64,000 nucleotides of DNA, from NCBI GenBank assembly GCA_035544215.1, contig DATKHY010000007.1, forward strand, positions 434,001 to 498,000, read 5' to 3'. The stretch's first letter is position 1. The number at the start of each line of letters is the position of its first letter. A model generated the notes under the pieces. It had not been told where the DNA came from. It did not search any database and was given only the letters and a program-made list of their open reading frames with translations. Below, piece after piece: positions 57,758-64,000 of the stretch. The position numbers were made by a program, and so were the translations under genes. The DNA comes from Candidatus Binatia bacterium. GTDB taxonomy: Bacteria; Vulcanimicrobiota; Vulcanimicrobiia; Vulcanimicrobiales; Vulcanimicrobiaceae.

Positions 57758-58479
57758 CGTCCGACGCTCAGGCGCTCGACGAGGTAGGACGGCAGTCGCG
57801 CGGCGCGCATCTTGCGCTGGACCTCGTCGATCGGATAATCATAACGGATCCACTCGACGCGCTGCTGCTCCGGCTCGTAGAGCACGAAACTCGCCTGCGG
57901 GTTGAGGTCTCGAGGCTGGCCGACGCTGCCGACGTCGACGATGTATCGCTTGCCGTCCTCGAGCATCAGCTCGCCGCCGTGTTGCATGTGCCGGTGTCCG
58001 ATGGCCCCCTCGCCGTCGCGCACCCAGTATTCTGCGATGTGCGTATGGCCGACGAACACGATCGGCGCGTCGGTGCGCTCGAAGGCGCGCGCCGCGCCGT
58101 CCTTGTCGAGTATGTACTCGAAGTAGCTCACCGGCGCGCCGTGAACCAGAAGAAATTCAGGAAAGCGCAACTCGTAAGGGAGCAGGTTCAGCCACGCGCG
58201 GCTCGCGTCGTCCAGCACGCCCTGCGTCCAGCCGATCGCTTTTCGGGCGGCCTGGTTGAAGCTCTCGACGCCGAAGTTCTCGACCGCCGCGAGATCGTGA
58301 TTGCCCAGAACGGCATGCCGCGCGCGCTCGCGCAGCACGGCGATGCACTCGTTAGGATTGGGTCCGTAGCCGACGACGTCGCCGAGCGAGACGATGACGT
58401 CGTCGGGCGCTGCGATCGAGAGCGCCCGCTCCAGCGACTCGAGGTTCCCGTGGACGTCCGAGAGGATCGCGTACCGCAT
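57754..58479 (-). CDS. Metallophosphoesterase (YfcE/ApaH-like)
   Basis: A 241-residue calcineurin-like phosphoesterase with the full metal-binding set: AILSDVHGNLESL, SLGDVVGYGPNPNE, VLGNHDLAAV, LLVHGAPVSYFEY and FVGHTHIAEYW. Substrates of this group range from nucleotides to phosphoproteins. It is the first gene of the co-directional run ending in the M16-like genes. Confidence 0.9.
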   Translation of the reverse strand: MRYAILSDVHGNLESLERALSIAAPDDVIVSLGDVVGYGPNPNECIAVLRERARHAVLGNHDLAAVENFGVESFNQAARKAIGWTQGVLDDASRAWLNLLPYELRFPEFLLVHGAPVSYFEYILDKDGAARAFERTDAPIVFVGHTHIAEYWVRDGEGAIGHRHMQHGGELMLEDGKRYIVDVGSVGQPRDLNPQASFVLYEPEQQRVEWIRYDYPIDEVQRKMRAARLPSYLVERLSVGR

Positions 58480-58708
58480 CTAGGGACCCTCTGAAGAAGT
58501 CGCTGCACCGATCGCAGCGAGCAGTTTCGCCGCAGATCGAGGCGCGCCCGAGGAAGCATAGTCTCGCCCGTAGTTTACCCGGAGCCCTTCGACTTCGCTC
58601 GGGACAGGCTCTGTCGAAGCGTGACAGAGCGCGCAACAAAGAGATGCGGCGAAACTGCCGCGGCTCGAAGGGTTTGGCCGCAAAGCCGCCATTTGCGGTA
58701 TCGAAGGC
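58480..58708. other. Gene-free spacer with nested inverted repeats
   Basis: A 229-bp gap between hisC and the phosphoesterase. It contains a perfect 14-bp inverted repeat (58521-58534 and 58645-58658, GCAGTTTCGCCGCA and its complement) and, inside it, CTTCGAC/GTCGAAG (58587-58593 and 58613-58619). No tRNA, promoter pair or coding frame is convincing. Confidence 0.6.
58587..58619. repeat. Dispersed CTTCGAC...GTCGAAG repeat copy
   Basis: The plus strand reads CTTCGACTTCGCTCGGGACA then GGCTCTGTCGAAG. It shares its first part with the in-frame copy at 11616-11637. Short palindromic repeats of this wording recur in many high-GC genomes, so it is a genome-wide family rather than chance. Confidence 0.55.
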
Positions 58709-59824
58709 TCAGTCACAGACCGCTCCAGGGAGAACGGCCTCGGCGAGCACGGCGTGCAGCGCCACCTCGAAGGCGCGGCGCATCGGCTCCGTACCGGCGC
58801 TCACCCGCACGTACGCGTCGAGCGGCGGCGCTCCCGGTTTACGGATCCAAACGCCCCGCGCCAGCAGCTCGTTCATCACACGCGCCGCGCGTTCGGCGCC
58901 ATCGAAATCGATGCACACGAAGTTCGTGCGCGATTCGATGTAGCGCCGGCCGAGCGATCTCGCGATGCGGTAGTAGTCGTCGCGGGCGCGCGCGGTCTCG
59001 GCGACGACGTAGTCCCGAAATTCGTCATCCCCGAGCGAGGCCAGCGCGCCGACCTGCGCGTTGCGGTTGATGCCGTAATGGAGCCGGATCTTCTGAAAGG
59101 TCGCGACGTTGCGCTCCGTGGCGAGCGCGTATCCGATGCGCGCGCCAGCCATCCCGTAGGCCTTCGAGAAGGTGCGCAGGCGGATCAGGCGGTCCTCGAA
59201 CGCCGGCGGGAGCAGCTCGCTCGAGTCGACGAAATCGGCGTACGCTTCGTCGAGCAGCAAGAGCGTGTCGCGCGGCAGCGCTTCGTAGAAGCGCTCAATG
59301 TCGGCACGCGGGATGAACCGCCCGCTGGGGTTGTCGGGATTTGCGAGGTAGACGATCCTCGGGGCGTTGCGCCGAGCCACCGACAGCAGCGCGTCGCAGT
59401 CGGGCGTGCCGTCGTCGCGATACGCAACGCATATCGGGCGTGCGCCGTACCCAACGACGTGGTAGTTGAACGTGGGATACGTTCCGCGCGTGCTGAGCGC
59501 CGCTTCCCCGGGCGCGACGAACGCGCGCACGGCCAAGCCCATCAGGTCGTCGATGCCGGAGCCGACCACAATCTGCTCGGGCCGGCAGCGATGCTTCGCC
59601 GCGAGCGCGTCGCGCAGATCGAGGGACTCAGGGTCGCCGTACCATGCGAGCCGCGGCAGCTCGCCGCTCATCGCGGCGATTGCGCTGGGCGACGGTCCGA
59701 ACGCGCTCTCGTTCGCGCCGAGACGCACGAGTTCGCGCAGGCCGGTTTCGCGCATCAACTGCTCGGGGCCAACGAAGGGCGTCGTCGCGGGAATCGCTTC
59801 GACCGCGCGCGTCGGACGAATCAC
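58709..59824 (-). CDS. hisC: Histidinol-phosphate aminotransferase family
   Basis: PLP-dependent class I/II aminotransferase, 371 residues. Seen: LVRLGANESAFGPSPSAIAA, VVGSGIDDLMGLAVRAFVAP, YLANPDNPSGRFIP, LLLDEAYADFVDS and the PLP lysine in LRTFSKAYGMAGARIGYALA. The GTG at 59824 follows an AAGGA ribosome binding site at 7-8 nt. No other his gene is in the window, so a broader substrate (aromatic amino acids, cobalamin-type) is possible. Confidence 0.85.
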   Translation of the reverse strand: MIRPTRAVEAIPATTPFVGPEQLMRETGLRELVRLGANESAFGPSPSAIAAMSGELPRLAWYGDPESLDLRDALAAKHRCRPEQIVVGSGIDDLMGLAVRAFVAPGEAALSTRGTYPTFNYHVVGYGARPICVAYRDDGTPDCDALLSVARRNAPRIVYLANPDNPSGRFIPRADIERFYEALPRDTLLLLDEAYADFVDSSELLPPAFEDRLIRLRTFSKAYGMAGARIGYALATERNVATFQKIRLHYGINRNAQVGALASLGDDEFRDYVVAETARARDDYYRIARSLGRRYIESRTNFVCIDFDGAERAARVMNELLARGVWIRKPGAPPLDAYVRVSAGTEPMRRAFEVALHAVLAEAVLPGAVCD

Positions 59825-59834
59825 AAGAGTTTCC

Positions 59835-61082
59835 TTATGCTCCCAAAAAGCGGTGAACCGTGACGGGCGAGCCGGCGGGCCATTCCTCATCGCGCTCTCC
59901 CATAATGATGAAACCGTCGGCCCGCGCGGTAACGCTTACGGAAAACGAGCGCAGCTCAAGTGGATGCGCCAAAGGGCGTCCTCCATCATCCTGCAAGCGA
60001 ACGGGAATATACCACGTCCAGCCGCGACGGCTGCGAGCCGGTGCGGCGAGGTGGGCCGCGACGCGCGCCGCATCGACCGGAGCGCCGACGAGCGCGGCGA
60101 CGATCGGCGCGGCGACCGCTTCCAACATCATCAACGCGGAAGTCGGGTTGCCCGGTAGCCCGAGGATCGGCTTTCCGCCGTCAGCGCCGAAGAGCGTCGG
60201 TTTGCCCGGCTTGACGCGCAGGCCGTGGACCACGACGCCGGGACGCGCGATCGCAGCAACCGCGGGCGGCAAGCGATCGCGGTCGCCGACCGACGAGCCG
60301 CCGCTCACGACGACCGCGTCGCACTCCTCGATCGCGCGACGCAGAACGGATTCGAACTCCTCAGTTTCGTCGCGCAGCGTCGGATAATGCTGCGCGTGCG
60401 CGCCCATCGCACGCAGCGACGCCGCTATCGCGTAACGATTCGAATCACGAATCTCGCCGGGCGCGGGCTGCGCGCTGGGGTCGACGAGCTCGTCGCCGCT
60501 CGAAAGCACCGCGACGACTGGTCGCCGGCAAACCGGGACCGCCGTGACGCCCAAAGTCGCCAGGACGCCGACTTCGGCCGCGCGGATGCGCCGCGGCGCG
60601 GACAGTACCGTCTCGCCGCGGCGCATATCGGCACCGCGTTGCGCAACGTTGTCGTCGGGTTTCACCCTCGCTTCAATTATAACTACGCCGTCCTCCAGGC
60701 GAACGTCTTCGAACGGCACGACGGCGTCGGCGCCCGCCGGCAGAACTCCGCCGGTCGGAATCCGTACGGCCGCGGCGGGCGAGGCGGATCCATCCGGCGC
60801 AGCGCCCATGCGCACCTCGCCTGCGACGCGCAGCGAGCCGGGCGTGGCGTCTGCGAGCACCGCAAAGCCGTCCATCAGGGAGCGCGGCGCGCTCGGGTAG
60901 TCCTCGCCGGCGACGATCGGCTCCGCCAACACGCGGCCGAGCGCGTCATCGAGCGCCACGCGCTCCATCTGCGGCGGCGGGATCGTAACTCGGGTGAAAT
61001 AGGCCACGATCGCTTGACGCGGCGGGAGCAGCGTTTCGGGCGCAAATGCCCGCGCCGGTAGGACTGGATTTACGGACTGCAT
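59835..61082 (-). CDS. moeA: Molybdopterin molybdotransferase MoeA
   Basis: Inserts molybdate into adenylated molybdopterin; 415 residues. Seen: ALGRVLAEPIVAGEDYPSAP followed by RSLMDGFAV, VRIPTGGVLPAGADAVVPFE, VVAVLSSGDELVDPSAQPAP, VVVSGGSSVGDRDRLPPAV and ILGLPGNPTSALMMLEAV. It lies far from moaC/mogA and is divergent from serS with only 15 bp between the starts. Confidence 0.94.
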   Translation of the reverse strand: MQSVNPVLPARAFAPETLLPPRQAIVAYFTRVTIPPPQMERVALDDALGRVLAEPIVAGEDYPSAPRSLMDGFAVLADATPGSLRVAGEVRMGAAPDGSASPAAAVRIPTGGVLPAGADAVVPFEDVRLEDGVVIIEARVKPDDNVAQRGADMRRGETVLSAPRRIRAAEVGVLATLGVTAVPVCRRPVVAVLSSGDELVDPSAQPAPGEIRDSNRYAIAASLRAMGAHAQHYPTLRDETEEFESVLRRAIEECDAVVVSGGSSVGDRDRLPPAVAAIARPGVVVHGLRVKPGKPTLFGADGGKPILGLPGNPTSALMMLEAVAAPIVAALVGAPVDAARVAAHLAAPARSRRGWTWYIPVRLQDDGGRPLAHPLELRSFSVSVTARADGFIIMGERDEEWPAGSPVTVHRFLGA

Positions 61083-61097
61083 AATGGCGCGCTCTCC

Positions 61098-62381
61098 ATG
61101 CTCGACATCGTTCTGATTCGGCGCGATCCCGACCGCGTGCGACGCTCTCTCGTTCGTCGCGGCCTGGATGCCTCGGTGATCGACGAGCTTCTGCGCTACG
61201 ACGAGGAGTACCGCTCCTCGCTCACGACCGTCGAACGGCTGCTGGCCTCGAAGAATCGCCTGTCGGCCACGATCGGGAAGGCGCCCGATAAAGCGGCGGC
61301 AGCCCGCGAACTCAAACCCCAGATCGCGGAGTTGTCGAAGAACATCGCAGAAGCCGAAGAGCGAGCTCGGACGCTGTCACCTACCGAGGACGGTTCGCCG
61401 CTGCGCGCGCTGCTCGACAACCTGCCAAACTTGCTCGACGATTCCGTTCCGGACGGAGCCGGCGAAGAGGCGAACGTCGAGGTCCGGCGCTGGGGCGAGC
61501 CGCGCCGATTCGACTTCGCGCCGCAGCCCCACTGGGAGCTTGGCGAGCGGCTCGGAATCCTGGACTTCGCGCGCGCCGCGCATCTCTCGGGGAGCCGCTT
61601 CGCCATGCTGACCGGCGCGGGAGCGCGCCTGGCGCGCGGGCTGACTGCGTTCTTTCTCGATCGAGCGAGCGCGCGCGGCTACATCGAAGTCGCGCCGCCG
61701 CTGCTCGTTTCGCGCGAAACGATGTGGTCGACCGGGCAGCTCAGTAAGTTCGCTGACGCGATGTTTGCGGACGCCCAGGCGGGGCTGTTCCTCATTCCCA
61801 CGGCAGAAGTGCCGCTGACAGCGTTGCGCGGCGGCGAGATTCTCGAAGCCGGCGAGCTGCCGTGCAAGTACGCGGCCGGGACGCCGTGCTTTCGCAAGGA
61901 GGCCGGTGCCGCAGGCAAAGACACGCGCGGCCTGATGCGCCAGCACCAGTTCGACAAGGTCGAGCTCGTCTGGCTCAGCCGGCCCGAAGCATCGTTCGAC
62001 GCGCTGGAGACGCTGACCGAGGACGCGCGATCGCTGCTCGAAGAGCTGGAGCTTCCGCATCGCGTCATGACGCTCTGCGCGGGCGATATCGGCTTCAGCC
62101 CGGCGAAGACCTACGACATCGAGGTGTGGATTCCAAGCAGCGACGCCTATCGCGAGGTCAGCTCGTGTTCGAACTGCACGGACTTCCAAGCGCGCCGCGC
62201 CGCCATCCGTTTCCGGCGCGAGGCCGCAGGCAAACCAGAGCTCGTGCATACGCTCAACGGCTCAGGGCTCGCGATCGGGCGCACGCTCATCGCACTGCTC
62301 GAGAACAACCAGCAGGCCGACGGATCGATCCTTCTTCCGAAGGCGCTCGAACCGTACGTGCCTACGACACGTCTTGGATGA
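61098..62381 (+). CDS. serS: Seryl-tRNA synthetase
   Basis: Class II synthetase, 427 residues. An N-terminal coiled-coil arm (about 25-100) binds the tRNA long arm. The catalytic core has PCFRKEAGAAGKDTRGLMRQ followed by HQFDKVEL (motif 2), REVSSCSNCTDFQARR and LNGSGLAIGRTLIALLEN (motif 3). The ATG at 61098 gives the classical MLDIVLIRRDPD start. Its end overlaps the convergent regulator gene by 20 bp. Confidence 0.96.
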   Translation: MLDIVLIRRDPDRVRRSLVRRGLDASVIDELLRYDEEYRSSLTTVERLLASKNRLSATIGKAPDKAAAARELKPQIAELSKNIAEAEERARTLSPTEDGSPLRALLDNLPNLLDDSVPDGAGEEANVEVRRWGEPRRFDFAPQPHWELGERLGILDFARAAHLSGSRFAMLTGAGARLARGLTAFFLDRASARGYIEVAPPLLVSRETMWSTGQLSKFADAMFADAQAGLFLIPTAEVPLTALRGGEILEAGELPCKYAAGTPCFRKEAGAAGKDTRGLMRQHQFDKVELVWLSRPEASFDALETLTEDARSLLEELELPHRVMTLCAGDIGFSPAKTYDIEVWIPSSDAYREVSSCSNCTDFQARRAAIRFRREAAGKPELVHTLNGSGLAIGRTLIALLENNQQADGSILLPKALEPYVPTTRLG

Positions 62382-63309
62382 GCTCCAACAATACTTCGCG
62401 GTCGAGATAACGAATGTGGCCGTGCTCGCGGCGTAGTGCTTTGCGCGATTCCAGCTCCGCGATGGCGCGCGCGGCGACTTCCTTGACGGTGCCGCCGGCG
62501 GCGGCGATCTGCGACTGCGTGATCGTCCCAAGCGACGCAGAGGCCGCCGCGAGCCCGCGTTCGGGCATCGCGTACGGAAGCAACACGCGCGCGATCCGGC
62601 CCAGGATCGGGAGCGATCCCTGAACGCTCAGCGCGTCGGCTAGAATTCGGACGCGCTGCGCCATAACGATCCCAAGCGCGTTGGTCAACTCGGGATAGCG
62701 GGCCGCGACGCGCGACACCGCGTCCCATGGCACCTTGAGGACGCGCGCGGTCTTCGAAAAGACCGCGATGCGCGCCATCTTAAAGCCGCGATCGAAATAC
62801 TCGGCAACGCCGAAGAGTTCGTATGGAAAGACTTCGTACAGAATCCGCTCGCGCTCGCGGCCGCCGCCGTTCGCCCGCGCGACGATCCCCTCGGTCACCA
62901 TGCCGATGAACGGCCAATCGACGTTCTCGGCGACGAGGGTCTGCCCGCGCCGTCCGGTCTGCCATAAAGCCGCCGCCGCGAGCTCTTCACGCACGCCGAC
63001 GTCGAGCGCGGTAAACGCCGAGCAACGCCCAAGATGCTGCGCCGATGACGTACGCTCGCTGCCCTCGCCGGGGCGATGCGTCAGGCGCAGCTGCCACACT
63101 CGGCTCGCGACTCGGCGCGTCTCGACCACGAAGCGGTCCGGCCGGTCCTGCGTGACGCGCGACGACAGTGCTCGCGGCTCTTGCTCGATAATGAGGGTAA
63201 GGGAACCGCCGGATGGAAGTCGGTCGAGGGCTTTGCGGATGAGATCCGGGCGCTCCCACACGGGAAGACCCCGCAGATCGATTTCGGCAGGTTGTACCAC
63301 GTCGGTCAC
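62362..63309 (-). CDS. DUF2249-Crp/Fnr fusion transcription regulator
   Basis: A 315-residue protein joining two domains. Residues about 8-75 are DUF2249 (AEIDLRGLPVWERPDLIRKA, LPSGGSLTLIIEQEPRAL). Residues about 95-310 follow the Crp/Fnr layout: a cyclic-nucleotide-binding-like beta roll (TLVAENVDWPFIGMVTEGIV), a dimer helix (TNALGIVMAQRVRILADALS) and a C-terminal winged helix (TQSQIAAAGGTVKEVAARAI). No Fnr iron-sulfur cysteines are seen. DUF2249 occurs widely in nitrosative/anaerobic contexts, so a redox or NO signal is a guess. GTG start at 63309; convergent with serS. Confidence 0.8.
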   Translation of the reverse strand: MTDVVQPAEIDLRGLPVWERPDLIRKALDRLPSGGSLTLIIEQEPRALSSRVTQDRPDRFVVETRRVASRVWQLRLTHRPGEGSERTSSAQHLGRCSAFTALDVGVREELAAAALWQTGRRGQTLVAENVDWPFIGMVTEGIVARANGGGRERERILYEVFPYELFGVAEYFDRGFKMARIAVFSKTARVLKVPWDAVSRVAARYPELTNALGIVMAQRVRILADALSVQGSLPILGRIARVLLPYAMPERGLAAASASLGTITQSQIAAAGGTVKEVAARAIAELESRKALRREHGHIRYLDREVLLELIQDVS

Positions 63310-63366
63310 GTTCTCGCCGGGCCGAGCGCTCTACTCCCTTAGAAAGGTCAATCGAGAGGAGTCAGC

Positions 63367-63888
63367 ATGGTAAAGTCTCTGGTTTCGCGCTTCGTCAGCA
63401 GTGCTGCGCTCGTATGCCTAACGGCGGCGGCGCTGACGAGCGCGGCATCGGCCCAGACGACGACGCCGAACATGCATTTCACGACGAAGATAACCGAGGT
63501 CTACGGATCGCCGTATCCCATCACGGGTAGGCTCGACATTCAGATCTTCCCGGCCGGGAACTTGCGCGGCTACTATCACACGTCGTACTACAAGCTCTAC
63601 ATCCCGGTGGTCGGCGGCCGCGACGGCAACTACATCTGGTTCGATATCGGTCCGTCGGTCGTCGATCTCGGGCTCGGCGCGGGCCCGGGCGGGAGGTTAC
63701 ACGTGGTGGGCACGATGAGCACCGACGGCTCCTTCCGCGGCCAGGTCTATCCGGAGACGGCGGCCGTCCTCACGGGCGTCGTAGTGGTGGGCCCCACTCC
63801 CAACCCCACGCCGAACCTCGCCGAGCAATACATCTTCGCCGCGACGCCGACGAACGAGCCCGAGCCGACCGTCAGCGGCCCGCCCTAG
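63367..63888 (+). CDS. Small secreted protein of unknown function
   Basis: A 173-residue protein with a clear signal peptide (about 1-30, ending TSAASAQ) and a strong GAGAGGAG ribosome binding site. The mature part looks all-beta: TTKITEVYGSPYPITGRLDI, YYHTSYYKLYIPVVGGRDGN, HVVGTMSTDGSFRGQVYPE, then a proline/threonine tail. I do not recognise a family. The lineage appears rich in exported beta-proteins of this kind (compare the NHL lipoprotein). Confidence 0.7.
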   Translation: MVKSLVSRFVSSAALVCLTAAALTSAASAQTTTPNMHFTTKITEVYGSPYPITGRLDIQIFPAGNLRGYYHTSYYKLYIPVVGGRDGNYIWFDIGPSVVDLGLGAGPGGRLHVVGTMSTDGSFRGQVYPETAAVLTGVVVVGPTPNPTPNLAEQYIFAATPTNEPEPTVSGPP

Positions 63889-63889
63889 A

Positions 63890-64000
63890 CTACCGGCGGC
63901 TCGCCGCGCTTCTCATGGCCTTCCAGACGCGCTGCGGCGCCGGCGGAAGGCCGTCCATGTGTTTGAGGAAGAGCGTCACCTGCCAGATCTGCTCCTCGCG
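63890..64000 (-). CDS. C-terminal end of a probable c-type cytochrome (partial)
   Basis: The last 36 codons of a gene that continues beyond the window. The frame reads REEQIWQVTLFLKHMDGLPP followed by APQRVWKAMRSAASRR and a TAG stop. The WQVTLFLKHMD-LPP wording is typical of the last helix of mono- or diheme cytochrome c proteins. Too little is present for certainty. Confidence 0.5.
   Translation of the reverse strand, partial: REEQIWQVTLFLKHMDGLPPAPQRVWKAMRSAASRR

Noticed and set aside
58480-58708. tRNA or tmRNA gene near smpB/hisC
   Set aside because: No T-loop GGTTCGA-type block, acceptor pairing or CCA end; the structure is explained by inverted repeats.

Overview
The window is about 64 kb of high-GC DNA, densely packed with housekeeping genes and with very short or overlapping gene junctions. 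ExbB/ExbD/TonB proteins, a class A penicillin-binding protein, UppP and secreted lipoproteins point to a diderm (two-membrane) bacterium. The one clear LexA operator is of the CGAAC-N4-GTTCG type known from Gram-positive and several deep-branching lineages. Together with the NHL-repeat lipoprotein this reminds me of Candidatus Eremiobacterota (WPS-2). That placement is inference and needs a marker-gene tree. I see no tRNA, rRNA, CRISPR array, insertion sequence or prophage.

Layout. 1-3.4 kb (minus): a phosphate-starvation block (pstB, cut by the window edge, phoR, phoP/phoB) behind a 3-hydroxyisobutyrate-dehydrogenase-type gene. 3.5-8 kb: class I aldolase, ferredoxin, small membrane proteins, a SIMPL protein and a membrane-anchored Clp-like AAA+ ATPase. 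8-18.6 kb (minus): the rimP-nusA-ylxR-infB-rbfA-nrnA-truB-ribF transcription/translation operon with tandem promoters, ending in a TlpA-like lipoprotein and an NHL propeller lipoprotein. 18.6-21.6 kb: a proline/alanine-rich anchored protein and pyruvate kinase. 21.6-38.6 kb (minus): one co-directional run of 21 genes, exbB-exbD-exbD-tonB-tonB-uppP-(small)-moaC-mogA-folC-folP-folB-folK/accB-like-accC-nusB-PBP1A-xseA-xseB-tlyA-nadK-recN. 38.7-44.9 kb (minus): TonB/TPR protein, RsuA-type pseudouridine synthase, rho, a LexA-controlled DNA-repair pair (RNase H-like protein + 3-methyladenine glycosylase) and a glycosyltransferase. 45-47.4 kb (plus): 3D-domain protein, rsmA, CPBP protease. 47.4-50.8 kb (minus): two glycosyltransferases flanking a DUF2079 membrane protein. 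50.9-58.5 kb (minus): phosphoesterase-thioesterase-smpB-tilS-hpt-ftsH-two M16-like proteins, nearly all with 4-bp overlaps. 58.7-64 kb: hisC, moeA, serS, a DUF2249-Crp fusion regulator, a small secreted protein and the end of a probable cytochrome c.

How the genes work together. The folate genes (folC, folP, folB, folK) sit between molybdopterin genes (moaC, mogA) and acetyl-CoA carboxylase (accC). The most unusual gene is here: one open frame joins FolK to a complete biotin-carrier-like (AccB-like) module whose biotinylated lysine is replaced by glycine, directly upstream of accC. ExbB/ExbD/TonB, three further TonB-like or TonB-N-terminal-like proteins, and UppP/PBP1A form an envelope theme. 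FtsH, SmpB and two M16-fold proteins without zinc motifs form a quality-control theme.

Other signals worth following are a perfect SOS box inside the promoter of the RNase H-like/mpg pair, a 129-nt candidate structured RNA downstream of rho, a 103-bp palindromic element, a ylxR gene without any canonical start codon, a dispersed repeat inserted in frame in truB, and a rho leader that looks autoregulatory. All calls rest on reading the sequence and on remembered family motifs; no database search was run.
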